Of a stretch of DNA of 64,000 nucleotides, positions 11,201 through 22,990 are shown one piece after another. A program made the translations under genes and the position numbers. A model generated the notes under the pieces. That model was not told the DNA's origin. It made no database searches and saw only the letters and a list, made by a program, of their open reading frames with translations. This DNA is from Anthoceros angustus (lineage: Eukaryota > Streptophyta > Anthocerotopsida > Anthocerotales > Anthocerotaceae), in NCBI GenBank assembly GCA_010909165.1, contig MU008171.1:620001-684000 (forward strand). Reading direction: 5' to 3'. How positions within the stretch are numbered: position 1 is the first letter of the stretch; each line of letters begins with the position of its first letter.

Positions 11201-11668
11201 TGAATTCGGATTGGTCGTAGGTTTCGGTTGTCTGGATATATATCTCAGTTGCCTCTGAGAACAAGCACCCAAAAAGTGAATGCTTACTGCGTTTCCAGGC
11301 GGCTGAAAAAGGAGTGCTGCACTTTCCTACGTAAGTTCGACAACCAGTGTCGAAAAGTGCGATCACTTTGCAAAGGAAACTCCGATTATAGTGGACAGAA
11401 AATCGTCATGTTAACAGGGGAGAACCAGGCCTCCTGCTTAGCTACCACATGCTTCCTTTAGACTCAAACTCCTCTTTCCGCGCAAAATGATTGGTACTCC
11501 GAAGTCCCAGACCCATTGCAGAAGATCGGACTACTTAGAGCGTTTTCTACTCGCTGAGCGGGTCGACACAAATTGAGCTGACTTCACCAGGTTGAAGCAG
11601 AGTGCAGAGTCCTGATACCTGGGCAGTGCACTACCTTCCATCCGACTCCACTCATGAATGAATCCCTC
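11201..11668. other. Intergenic stretch and 3' flank of the minus-strand gene
   Basis: No coding similarity or repeat was recognised. It lies immediately downstream of the stop codon of the minus-strand gene, so part of it should be that gene's 3' UTR. Confidence 0.4.
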
Positions 11669-13084
11669 TCAAAAAGGAATCACATAAGGCAAGGCGTAAA
11701 TGCCAACAGAGGGCAAATAAACAGCCTCAGCCCCGACCCGAATAGCCCTATTCTGCTCCACTTCTTCCTCCACCCTTACGTCATCCACTTGGGCCTTCGG
11801 CTTGGAGTGGAGACGGTCACTTCGAAAGAGCCAATCCTGACTACCAATGGCAGCAGACGAAGGGTTCTGCTGGGCAACATCAATATCCCTGAGGGCCTTG
11901 TCCACCCAATCCTCCTGAGGCAATTGCTTCACTACGCCTACACTACTCTGTTTCTTCTTGCTGCTGCCATCAATGTGATGATCAACCGATATCCTAGGAG
12001 GTCCCGCAACATCCTCATCTGCAGGGTGACAAGTACTAGAGCCAGAAGGTGGCTTTGGCAAAACTATGGATGGTGGCAGGCTGCTTTCAACCTTGCCGTT
12101 CGCTAACTCCTTATTTCTATTATACACTTTGCTCCCCCCTGATGGCTGACGGACTGTACTGGTGGCCAGTAAGGGCTCACTAATAGGAGGAGTCCTGGAA
12201 TCTGCACCCCTTGCCCCACTGTCAGGCACTGGTAGCTCAATAACAGTGGAAATCTTTGTCTCGGGCCGCACTCTCCCATTCTCCGTGTGGAGCTCATTGA
12301 CAGGAGCACTTCGCTGAAGCTTACTGGACCGCTTGTCCTTGTCTGTAAGCAAAGGCAAGTAGGTCCAAGGCCCAAAGCACGTGCAGGCACCATAGTCTGT
12401 AAATATACTTGTCTTTGCAGATACAGAGAAACCTCTTGTCTGAACGGACAGAGCAAGCACACTAAAAGTAGCAGGGAATGGAGGAACTACCTACATGCTG
12501 CAGGCAATGCAGCAGGTACTGCTATACCTAGTGACCAGTGCACATGGAAGCAGGTCCATACACTTAACATATAGCGCAGACAGGAGCTCACAGTAGAGCA
12601 GATACAGACAGGGTGGGATGGGATGGGGACAGACAACTGAGCTACCTACCCAGAATCAAGAATCAGGGAAGAGAGTACTGACCATGTGCATCACCATTGG
12701 TGTCGCCCTCCCTTTTCCTTTTCTTCTTCTTCTCTTTATGGTCTTTGTCCTTATGGTCTTTATCTCTATGCTTGTGCTTCTCCTTCTGAACCTTGGCCAG
12801 ACCACGCACCGTAAGTCACCATTTCAACACACACAACAATTTACTGACAACATTTGCGAGGCACCCCCTGCGAACCATGGCGCCCTACTTGGAGACGGTA
12901 GCGAATCTCCCTAGAAGCAAGAGAAACCCTAATCACGTCGAGAAGCCTATCACCTCCTTGCCCACCGCTAACCGGTCTGGTGCGGAGAGGAAGTGCGGAC
13001 CTTGGAAGGCAGAGCTACATCCACTGGTGTGTCCTTGGCCTTCTTCTCGTATCCCGGAGGCGGGTATGGATAGCACCGAGACAT
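11669..13084 (-). CDS. Plant-specific Lys-rich protein of the MSRC(F/Y)P...ALPYVIPF family (often named myb-like protein X-like)
   Basis: Three exons on the minus strand: 13084-13001, about 12785 (or 12791)-12683, and 12342-11669. Exon 1 starts MSRCYPYPPPGYEKKAKD, the hallmark N-terminus. Exon 2 is a charged run beginning KEKHKHRDKDHKDKDHKEKK, the usual Lys/His/Asp-rich block. Exon 3 ends with GSQDWLF, AEAVYLPS and ALPYVIPF before TGA, as the family does. The exon 2/3 phases fit (G + AC gives Asp). Donors are AAG|GTCCGC and G|GTCAGT, acceptors TTCAG and GCTTACAG. The total is about 287-289 residues. The function is unknown; basic low-complexity composition suggests a nuclear protein, but that is inference. 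The start was chosen by the conserved MSRC motif. The name myb-like is misleading, because no Myb repeat is visible. Confidence 0.75.
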
Positions 13085-14460
13085 ACTGCAGAGCGCCTCG
13101 ATGAGTAAGCCCAACTTCCCTCCGGGAAAGCAGACAACGGCAGCAGCAAGCAAGCAGAGCGCCAACACCTAGCGCAGGGAGGCGTACCCTGCCACCACGG
13201 TTGCACCATGTCACCGCATTCAAGCCCCCTCCCGGCCGTCTCCACCTGAATGACCTGCTCTTCCGACTCCACTGCGTCCCCAATGAAAAATCCGACAGCG
13301 ATAAGCTTAAACCCACAGCCACCACCAGGGCAGCCTCCTGCGACGGAAGGAGAGTCTAACACCTCCACCTGAATTCTACAGAAACCACTGCCCCGCCTCC
13401 CCCGACCCCCCCAACCTCCTGCCTGCGGATAGGAATCTAATAGATGAGGTGAAGCCAATTGGGCAGCGTCCTCCACACCATCATTCTCAGCCAGTGAGGC
13501 ATATATTTCACCACATATTCCTCTCCACCGGAATGAGAAGCAAAGCCCTGAGACTATGAGACATTGCTATCCATATATCGGCAGCTGCATCGACAAATAG
13601 CCAAATTCTGTAATCTGTGAGCTAAATATCAGCTAGGAGAGTCATCATTGGGAAATTCCAATTCCTGCCCTAGTTCCGCTGACCCCGTAATAGGAAGCTA
13701 ACATCCAGGCCCTGCGCTTCCCTGCCTGGCTTAAAGGCTGCCCCAAATCTCCCACAACCCGAACCCTAAGAGGAATTCAGAACGCCATTCGCACCGCTCA
13801 AGAAGCAGCGAGCAAGGCGCGGCCCTGCAGCATTCCGCACGGTATCTTTATTGCGGCGACAGAGCGGGAGCGGCGCAAGCTTGAGGCCGGGAGTCCCCCT
13901 ACACAACGTTCCCTGGGCTGCATGCGCCGGGCAGCGACAGGCCGGGCACAGGCTGGATGTAGCCAACCCTAGGAGCCCCGCGGGGCCTGTGGCAGCAGCA
14001 GTCGGGAAGCCAAGATGAGCTGCTTGGTCCGGCAGGCAGCCGGGAGGGAGCCTAGCCGGCCCGAAATTGGCAGCGCCCGCAAGATGGCACGCCGAGGTGC
14101 GCCTGCCAGGGCATGGCCCCCGGGTCTTGCAAGGCGCTTCAGGCTGTAATCACGCTCCCTGTAGAGATTCAGGCGCGCCAGGAGGTGGAGATTGCGGCAG
14201 GGCAGCGGCAGCGTCTTAGTCTGATACCACTTCCCCGTACAGGCCACCTTGCGTCACCTGCTTAACAGCTTCCCTGCGAAGCGCTGGCGCTCTCAGCTCA
14301 TCCCCGCCTCTGCCTCTATCGCAGCGCATGGAAAAAGGTAGCTTCACTGGAGCGGAACTGTATAAAACAGCAAGGAGCGCCTCTCTCTACCCAACACATG
14401 TGCCCTACCTGCCCTACTCCCTACTCTCGTCTAGGCCCTAGGGTAAGTTAAGTACCGGCT
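13085..14460. other. GC-rich 5' flank of the minus-strand gene
   Basis: This stretch upstream of the MSRC start should hold the 5' UTR and promoter. Composition is GC-rich to about 14.3 kb. A plus-strand TATAAAA lies near 14360, but no gene was recognised to its right. The open frames here read as low-complexity Gly/Arg/Pro strings and I do not call them. Confidence 0.4.
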
Positions 14461-17400
14461 AGGCCACACCGCCCTGATCTTTAGATCAGGGACACCCTTC
14501 ATCATACTTCCCCCGTTATCCGTTATCCCACTCGTTAACAACACACAAAGCATCTAACTAATGCAAGCGCCAACTCTAAAATTGGCAGATTCCTTCCACG
14601 TCATACTCCACCTAGTATTACTTAGCTACATATTATTCATATCTATACAAAGCCTTAAATTATCATTTTGGTTTTATCAAGAATAATAAAAGTGCTTATC
14701 GATTGTGCAATGATATTTTACGATATGATATGAATATAAGAAGATCTATTAACTATTACATTAAATATTTTAAAAATTGAATTATAAATTAAAGAAAGAG
14801 AGTATTTGAGTTATTGACAAACGATGGGAAAAGCCCATCCAGGAGGGGACAACCAGAGGGGACCAGGGGGTCGAGGTGGAGAGGAGCAACTGCGCTGTCT
14901 AGGTTGTGATTGTTTGTATGATCTTCTTCACGAGTAGGCTTGTCAATTTGATTATCTTTAAACAAGTGTTTAAACAAATATATCTTCCATATTCAAGGTT
15001 CTGAAACTATTCTAAAATTGAGATTGGTTTAAGATTCTTTTGGGAACACATGTGCATATGCTCGCAAACGCATGGTTACCGCGAATCTCCATGTAGTCCA
15101 CTGCTGTCTAATAATGACTCACGGATCAACCTTTTCACAATGACACTCTCATGTTTCATACGTAGTAGAGTCAAATGTTGAAATATGATCTGGTTCTCCT
15201 CCAAGCTAGCTCTTTTCCAAAATGGCTTTCTGAATAATGCCTTATGTCATTTCCTGAATAACGTTTGGTTGATTATCAAAATCATGTCAAACAGAAAGCT
15301 CGCTTGCACTGTGGTGGCGAAATCTCCAAGCTGGATGAGTCACTTTATAGACCATCGAGTGCACGACGTTCCATAGACCACAACTGGCATTTCCTCAAAA
15401 TTATGCCCTTCTTGCTACTGAAACTAGAAATGGACGCATTGGCGAGTCTCTCCTTTCATTCCCGACTTTCTCAGTAGCCAGCATTTGGTCCCATGCCTCT
15501 CTCGAAGAAAAGACTGCCTTGACTCCGCCAAGCTTTGGTGCATCTTGTCCATGATACTAGGAGTTCATTGCTCCCCTAGTTGCGTAACAAGAATGGAATC
15601 GGACACGTCTTTCATGTGGAGTTCATACCCGCGCGCTTGCACATCCAATCATGACGAGATATGCTGTCCGTAAAAGAGATGCCGCAGACCTGTCCATTTT
15701 CTGCAACCAGTCCAAATCTCTGTCATACCAAATGTTCATCTTGTAGATGCACACCTATCAGCATAAATGCACATGAAGCAATTAATCCTAAGAAGAGAAG
15801 TATGTGTCATGATCTTGACTTCAGGCCCAAGAAGTACAAGGAAGTTGACATACATGGGCAAAAAAAACAAGCCTTTTGGGTGGAATCCAAGCTGACTCTA
15901 TGGGCCTCTCAAGCAGGGAGGGGTCTGGAGGGTACTACAGCTTCAGGCAGTGATGCTAACATGTATTGAGAGGGCATTGAGGGTGAGAAGTGGGACAACT
16001 CGAGGGATGGGCCCATGGACCTACGTCTACAGAAAAGGTGGGGTCTGAAGATCTCCCTCTTCTACCGTGTGCTGGAGAGATGCATGCTTGGCAGGGCGAG
16101 TTCATGCTCTTAGTTTGAGAGGCAGGTATGGCCTGTGGTCAGACTCGTTTTGGGGCAACCACATTATTATCTATATGTATGCATGCTTCCCATGGGAGAT
16201 TGGGCGAAGCAGAGGATACGTTTAGCAAGGTGGCTTCTCCCAGTACCTTTATGTGTGGGCTTCTGTTATCAAGGCTCATGTTGAGCATGGACAAGCTTTG
16301 CAGGGTATCGAGTTTTATAGACAGATGCGTGAGTGTGTTGCTTGGCGCTCATCTAAGCCTGTGAGAGTGATACATATATCGTCTTTATCGTCTAGATATG
16401 CGTGAGTGGCCATGTAGCTTGGCGCTCATCTAAGCTTGTGTTATTTAAGCTCCATTGTACTTGAGGGCCTTAGCCCACTTCATTTACCTTAGTCACATGC
16501 TTGTGTGATCACTTGCAAGCTTTTACAGACCAAACCATTACTCTACTTGCTGATCCACTTCACTACCGATGAAGTCAGGCCCGTGTGTGTCGCTAATAAG
16601 TATTATCGTTAGTCATATTATTTTTGCGCACATGGTGCTAAGTGTATACATAAGGGTTCTAATACCTTCACATGCACATATATAGATACCGTCCACCCTG
16701 TCTCCCTTGTTGTTTTGGTAAGAGTGTTGATTCAATCCTGTGGTGTTGCTTTGACTATGTGGAGATCAGAGCCCTCAAGATAAAAAGAGTTCTAGAGCCT
16801 TAACAAACAGAATATAGCACCATATAGCACCAGTGAGCACAAGTGTTCCCATAAATGTATCATTCATCATTGAGGTGCTTAGAAGCACTCATCGTATTCC
16901 TGCAATGCCACTTCTATTTGCAGGCCAGCTTACATCAGCCAAAAGTAATAACCTAAGCCTACTACTGCAGCATGCTTCGCTTCTCTATGTTCCATTTGCT
17001 CACTGTGGGGCCGGGCTTGGATGACTTAGATCTACGCCTTGAATGTGACTAGGCTCTTTCATGACACCAGTCAAGGATTTGTGCATTGTGTGCTTTCTCA
17101 CCGTGGCTTCGGAGAAGCGAGCTCAGTACCGAAGGTTAGAGCCACCGCTAGCATGGGATGAGGACACCATGGCTGTGGCAACAAATGCCAGAGAGAATAA
17201 GGTAGCTGAGGAAGTAGTTGGAGGAAAAGCCACAAAAGAAGCCAATAAGGAGAATGCTCAGATGCATATGGAGGATTATCGTACTATGACGACGCTCTAC
17301 ACAATGCAGTATCGTCCTCACAGTCTCTGGTAATTCCAAGGAGTTTCTTTTGGTGTGCGGAAGAGTAGAGAAGGACACGGATTGCAGTCTCAGCTTCCGG

Positions 17401-17940
17401 GCGCATGATGGGCTTGAAATCCTTAGCCTTCATCACCTTCTTAGTTAGCCGTGAGACGAAGCAGATGACACATAAATCATAGTCAGGGTCCCTATGTACA
17501 CCAACAGCAGACACATGCAGCTACATGAGCTTGAATAGCCAGAGAGAGAGCAAACGTGACACTTGGACTCAGGTGCAGTGATGGTGAACAACACTTACTC
17601 GGATTTGTAGACAGAACTACATATGGGGAACACCTGGCACTCATTTCAAGAGACTGACTCTAAAGTGGAACATCGATTGATGATTCCTGGAAATGGACTT
17701 CATGAGGGTGTGCTCCAACAGATGAAATGAGTTGGCGTCCTCTGCCTTTGGTTCCCTTGAGCTCATGGCTTCAGAGAAGCAACACGAGCAGAGATTGAAG
17801 TCTTGCTTCCTGCATCATGCCATAGCTGAATTGATATGTGTGGATCGTAGGCTCTCCCCCTTAGAAAGGTAATAAGCTAGTTTTTTTTGTTTTTTTTTGG
17901 TGTGGAGTGAGAAATAAGACGGGAAATAAGGCCAGGATGG
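14461..17940. other. Intergenic stretch, no gene recognised
   Basis: The region is AT-rich at about 14580-14830 and otherwise of average composition. Two short open frames near 17061-17333 (plus) and 17284-17514 (minus) have protein-like composition but no family I know, and neither has clear splice or start support. I see no transposon ends. Confidence 0.35.
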
Positions 17941-17947
17941 GTAAGAA

Positions 17948-18101
17948 GGGGACTCCGGACCGCACTCCGGAGTAGATAGGGTGACTCCGGACCGCGCTCC
18001 GGAGTAGACCTGGGACTCCGGACCACACTCCGGAGTGGCCGGAGCGGCTACGGACTGCACTCCAGGGTAGACCGCGGGGAGTCCGGACTGCACTCCAGAG
18101 T
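17948..18101. repeat. Short tandem repeat with internal inverted repeat, about five units
   Basis: Units of roughly 26-36 bp contain ACTCCGGA, a 6-base spacer and TCCGGAGT, which can form an 8-bp stem. The first three units are almost identical in the core; the last two are diverged (CACTCCAG in place of CACTCCGG). It lies upstream of the GC-rich gag-like coding region and may belong to the same element. Confidence 0.8.
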
Positions 18102-18536
18102 AGGTCGCGATAAGTACGCCAGGAAGGGTAACTTTGGAACGGGGAGCGTATTTTGGCAAGGGGGGACACGTGGACGGTGCTAAGAGGGGGACAGGCATGC
18201 AGCGGACCAGGACCGTAGGGTTGCCAGTGGCCGTTATGGGCAGGTAACCACGCTCGGGGTACATGCGCCAGAGTAAGGCTAGAGTACGCGAGTGGCGGCG
18301 GCAGCGTAAAGCTAGAGTAAGCAATGCAGGACTCGGCGGGCAGCGGGACGCCCCGCTTGCATTCTCGCCCGCCCCGAACGAAGGTCATTCTCTCGGCGGC
18401 TTGGCGCTTTTGAGTCATCGTTTTTCGAGCGCGAGCACAACTTCTGGCCCTCTTCGCGACCGGGCGGAGGCGGAGGCGGAGGAAAAAGGAGAAGCTGATC
18501 CTTAAGCCACAACATCAGTCCGAGAGGTGCACAGCT

Positions 18537-21432
18537 ATGGGGCCCAAGAAGGCGGCGGCGGTCTGGGAGCCGTGGCGCCTGGTGGAGAAGAACATTGTCA
18601 CCAAACGCTACGGTTGGACCACAGGTGGCGGAGGCGGAGGTGGAAGGCAGCACTGGACATCTTCGGTGATTGGACTTTCGGCAGTCGCCGAGTCAGAATC
18701 GCCGGGAAGATGTTGGCGGTGGCCAACAAAGAGGTCCACTTCAAGAGTCTGAGGGAGGACCCCAAGAGATGGACCGTAGAGGTCCTGAGGGCGGGTTACA
18801 ACCGCCCAGTGGAGGAAGTTGGGGGCGTAGTCCCGGAGCCCCTTAAGGTGAAGGGGAAGGTGGAAGCGGCAAGGGCGGCGCTCTTGAGGCCGGGGACGCA
18901 GCGGTCCTCAAACGGGTGGTTGATGTCGGACCTGCTAGACAGGCGGGTGAGGGTGGTGGCAAAGATCATCGTCCATTGGAACATGCTCACCAAGGTGGAC
19001 CACCAAGGTGACAACTCGCTGGTATTCCTCCACGCCCTACAGAGAGAAAAGAGGGCCGACTAGGGAAGAATCATCTTCGCTTGGATCAACCAGGAGGCCA
19101 GGAAGCTGCGCAGTGAGAAGCCGCCCCCGTCGGCGTCATCGCCGTTCCTCATTCATGTGTGGGGGCACCTTAAACTCCTGAAGGAAGGAGAGGAGGAGCG
19201 GGCGCTTCGGAAGGGGTTGGTGGCCCTGCCCGAGGCGGAGCGCGAAGGGAGAGTACCGGAGGCGGAGGGCCGCCCTCCCAAGACCAGGCGAGTCCTGGAA
19301 GAAGAGGATTGGGAGGGAATTCCGGATTCCATACGACTAGAACGGACCCCTCGCCACCCCGAGAAGTATGGGAAGAAATTCCCGCTTCCCTCCTCTTAGT
19401 CCCTCCACCGGAGCACCTTACGCCGGAGGAGATTGTAACAGGAAGGGAGTTGGTGGTCGCGGCACCAGCAAGCCAGCAACCCACAACGGCCCCAGCCACC
19501 GAACCCCGCCGGACTAGGTGGGAGATAAAGAGGAGGAAGACGGCCTCCACCAATGCACCGGACCGCGCGGTCCCTGCCTTGCCACGGAGTGGCGAGGCGA
19601 AGGAGGCCGTGGGAGGCGGAGAGGATGCGGCCAGGCGGGGAGGACAGCGGCAACCCCACCCCGAGCCTGCTCTCACCACGAGGGGCAAGCGAGCCAGCTC
19701 CCGGACCCCCTCACCACCTCCGAACCCCAAGAGAAGGCGGGCGGAGAAGGAGTTAGCGGCCAAGAGGGCCAAGGAGGTGGAAGCTCCGGACCAGAACACT
19801 CAAGACCTGAGGGTCCTGATTGGGTCCGGAGTCCCTAGTCCGGCCTCCCTCCGGACTGCGGTGTGGCGGTCCTTAACGGACCGGGCGGTACCCGAGCCCG
19901 CGGCGGACTTCACGGGAATCTCCCCAGCGGCGGTTGTAGAAGAGACCAGGAGGGTGCTCGCAGCCGTCATGGACGGAGTACTCTGGGGTCTCTGCGGAAC
20001 GGCAGAGAAGACCCAGGAGGTGGAGGCCACCAGAAGACGGATGGTGGAGCTCCAGGGCCAGGCGGAGGCAGCCCAGGCGGCCAAGAGGAAAGCGGAAACC
20101 CTCGCGAAAGTTGAGGAGGAGAAGCACCGGGCGGTGGAGTCGGAGGCAAGGTCCGCCCAACAAGACCGGGCCAGGGTCCTTCAGCTGTGTGAACAGCTGA
20201 AGCAAGCGCAGGAGGCACAAGCAAAGGTAGAGGACCTTTGCAGACGGAGAGAAGTGGCCCAAGAAGAGGCGGAGGAGGCCCGAAGGCAGGCAGAAAGGGC
20301 CAAGGACCTGGCCGAGGCGGCTCGGCAGGAACAGCACCAAGCCTGGGAGGCCCAGGTGAAGGGGGCGCGGGAGGCCGAGGCCCTGGCAAAGACGGACACG
20401 GACCACTACCGGCGGGATCGGAATTGGTGGAGGGAGGCGGCGGGAGTAGCCGCAGCCAACCAGAAGGTCGAGCAGGCGGCGGCGGAGCAAGCACAGGCAA
20501 GCCATGAAGAAGAGAGGGAGGCCAGCACCAGGGAGATGGAGGATCTCCGGGCGCATCTCCAAGGGACGGAGGAGCGGCGTCAGTTACGGAGGATCGCAGG
20601 AGACCTCGGAGCTCTGACTCCAGGAAGCAGTGGAACGAAATGGAATTCTCCAAGGAGAATCATGGACCCTGGCCGAGATAGAGCGACTCAGGCTGTTGGA
20701 GGCGGAGGAGAGTCGATGGCAGTAAGGAGCAGGACATCGCGAACCAGAGAAGGACTTGGAGGAAGCCACGGGCGGGCGGAGTTCTTGACCGCCTGGAAAG
20801 GAGATGGCGGCCCTCCAGGCAAGGATGGATGGCGGAGAGGGCTCAGAGAGGGAGGCCACGAGGAGATGGAGGATCTCCGGCGCATCTCCAAGGGACGGAG
20901 GCGGCGTGAGTTACGGAGGATCGCAAGGAGACCTCGGAGCTCTGACTCCGGAAGCAGTGGAACGAAATGGAATTCTCCAAGGAGAATCATGGACCACGGC
21001 CCGAGATAGAGCGACTCAGCTACATTGGAGGCGGAGGAGAGTCGATGTAAGGAGGCGAGGACATCGCGAACTAGAGAAGGACTTGGAGGAAGCCACGGGC
21101 GGAGTTCTTGGACCGCACTGGAAAGGAGATGGCGGCCCTCCGAGGCAAGGATGGATGGCGAGAGGGCTCAGAGGAGGGCTGGTCCGGTTGCGGAAGCGAA
21201 AGCGTCGTGCCATGGCGATGTTGGCCGAACCACACTTCTGACGGCGGAGGAGGAGCAAGCGGAGGCGGCCGGCGAGGGAAGTGGCGGAGATAGCCTTGGC
21301 GGCCTTGAGAGACTCACGAGACTTCAAGCTGGCGTTCCAGGTCCGGTGGCGGCACTATCGGTGCCTTCGTCGCCCTCCCTCGATCCTTCCGGTCCTTCAA
21401 TGCGGGGTGAGACAGGACCTCCAGTGCCTTGA
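18537..21432 (+). pseudogene. Gag-like transposon protein with long coiled coil, frameshifted and with an in-frame stop
   Basis: The start reads MGPKKAAAVWEPWRLVEKNI in one frame, then the frame changes and continues at about 18640 with DIFGDWTFGSRRVRIAGKML. A TAG at 19061-19063 stands where TGG would give DWGRIIFAWINQEARK; reading on in the same frame to 19399 is protein-like (WINQEARKL, FLIHVWGHLKLL). A second frame change near 19390 leads to the long open frame 19309-21009 (566 codons), with a basic Pro/Arg-rich part and then a 250-residue Ala/Glu/Arg/Gln-rich coiled coil. The layout resembles plant mobile-element ORFs of the putative plant transposon or gag type. No RT or integrase follows before element A. 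The GC content far exceeds the surroundings. Confidence 0.55.
20537..21180 (+). repeat. Tandem duplication of ~320 bp in the gag-like region
   Basis: The block starting GGAGATGGAGGATCTCCGG at about 20535 recurs at about 20862. The two copies follow each other nearly base for base, including TGGAATTCTCCAAGGAGAAT, and differ mainly by short insertions or deletions. Confidence 0.8.
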
Positions 21433-22194
21433 GGAGCTCTGAATGGTAGTAGGCGAAGTCTGAGTCGACTTGTTGAATGGCCTCCTCCACATGAGACCGG
21501 AGTACCCGGTACTCCCTCCTCTAGAGATGCTCCGGTAGTTGGGCGTGCAACATCATAATTTTTGAAGGGGGTGAATAATCTCGAAGGGGGTTTTCTGTAA
21601 ATAATCTCTGAAGGGGGTTTTTGATGGGCCCTAAAACAGCGTTTTTAAGGCATTCCGGAAAACATCTCCGAAAAAGGTGTCACCCACTAAAGTTCCTACT
21701 TTCCATCCAAAGAATGTTTGTGTCGAATGGTGGTTGCAAACTCGAACCTAGGGAATGATGCAAAGTAGGAACGGTGAGGAAGGCCGTTCTGGGAAGGCAT
21801 GTAAACTTCGATTTTGGGATGGAAATGTGGTTTTGTTATGACACCACAAAAGCCACGGACGGTATTTCCTAACACGAAACATTTGGAACCGGACTTACAA
21901 CATTAACTGGGACCCGGGAAAAAGCGAGATTTCATTTCACTCATCCCGAGTTCAATCCATCGTCATCACTTGGTCCGACTTCTCCTTGTCATCACTATCT
22001 TGACACTTTGACTTTCATGTTGTATGAAGCCACGCAACTCATGAGCTTATCCCTTATCGCTTTTTGTCCACCGCATACATGTTTCCGTCGTTCAACACAA
22101 ACCCATGTCTGGGATGGTATTTCATTCACTTACCTCCTGTATGTTTTTGGGTAATGGACCTTATTCCCTTTTTCCTCGGCATTGGACGGATGGG

Positions 22195-22550
22195 TTACCA
22201 CTCTGGCGGACTATGTATTCCACATATCTCCTTCGCATCTGTGCTCGGTCCGATACGGTGGATAAGAAAGTGAGGTCGTGGTGCATCTAGCTTCACGTCA
22301 ATGACCTCCCAATCCGAATGGCACATTATGTGTCCGTATTGCAGCCTTCGGAAAACATCCCTCTCGGTTTTTATGTCCCCATTCATCCGCCATTTCCACG
22401 TTGCCTTCCGCATTTTGATATGCCCCAAGTACATATCACGTGGGAGGTCCCTCAATAATGCCTCATCTAGCAAAGCTTCATCGGCACTTGAAGTGGTCTA
22501 TGATCCACGCGTGAAAACCACTTCCAAGAATGACTAGCACTAGCCCAATG
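22195..22550 (-). pseudogene. C-terminal fragment of DUF7869-type protein in element A
   Basis: Segments LLRDLPRDMYLGHIKM, MNGDIKTE and VIDVKLDAPRPHFLIH correspond in order to LCELPQRDMYLGAYKN, LNGDITEI and VIDVKLESPKPHFLVH encoded at 41710-41930 in element D. The frame is interrupted more than once, and upstream parts of the protein are missing, replaced by the minisatellite. Confidence 0.7.
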
Positions 22551-22740
22551 TTATTCTCCACAATGATAGCAATCTCCTTCGGTCCACCCAAAAGGCTTCC
22601 CACCACTTGTACTCTTCAAGTCACCTATGGGCGCAAATCTTTTAACCCTTCACCAAATGGGCCACACCTTCCATCGGTGATAGGATACTGCCGTTCCTTC
22701 TTGTCCCCCCTAGCTTCACCCGTATGCACCGTAGGATGGT

Positions 22741-22990
22741 GCTAAGGGAGGCGCCGGCCGGCGCCTCCCCACATGGTCTCTCATGGGCGTAGGCGCCTCC
22801 CCTAACACCACGCCCATGGGCGCCGGTGGTCCTCCCCACCATGGGCCGGCCGGCCCCTAGCACACCGCCCATGGCGCGGCCGGCCCCCCCCACCGCCATG
22901 CCTTGCCCATGGGCCGTGCCCCCCCCCCCACCGCCATGCCTTGCCCATGGGCGCCGGCCGGCGCCTCCCCCACCGCCCATGGGCTCCTCA
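22741..22990. repeat. GC-rich minisatellite inside element A
   Basis: Irregular units of about 30-35 bp are built from CACCGCCCATGGGC, GCCGGCCGGCGCC and CTCCCC(TAG). A homologous array in opposite orientation lies at about 59371-59610 in element B. GGCCGGCC palindromes recur throughout. Confidence 0.8.

Noticed and set aside
12103-12462. Minus-strand frame of 119 codons overlapping the MSRC gene
   Set aside because: It is another frame of exon 3; the conserved C-terminus lies in the frame ending at 11669.
17061-17514. Overlapping short frames on both strands near 17.1-17.5 kb as a gene
   Set aside because: No recognisable domain, no splice or start support; only protein-like composition.
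19170-20653. Long minus-strand open frames (209, 229 and 228 codons) across the gag-like region
   Set aside because: They are Pro/Leu/Ser-rich mirror frames of a GC-rich plus-strand coding region and have no family-like motifs.
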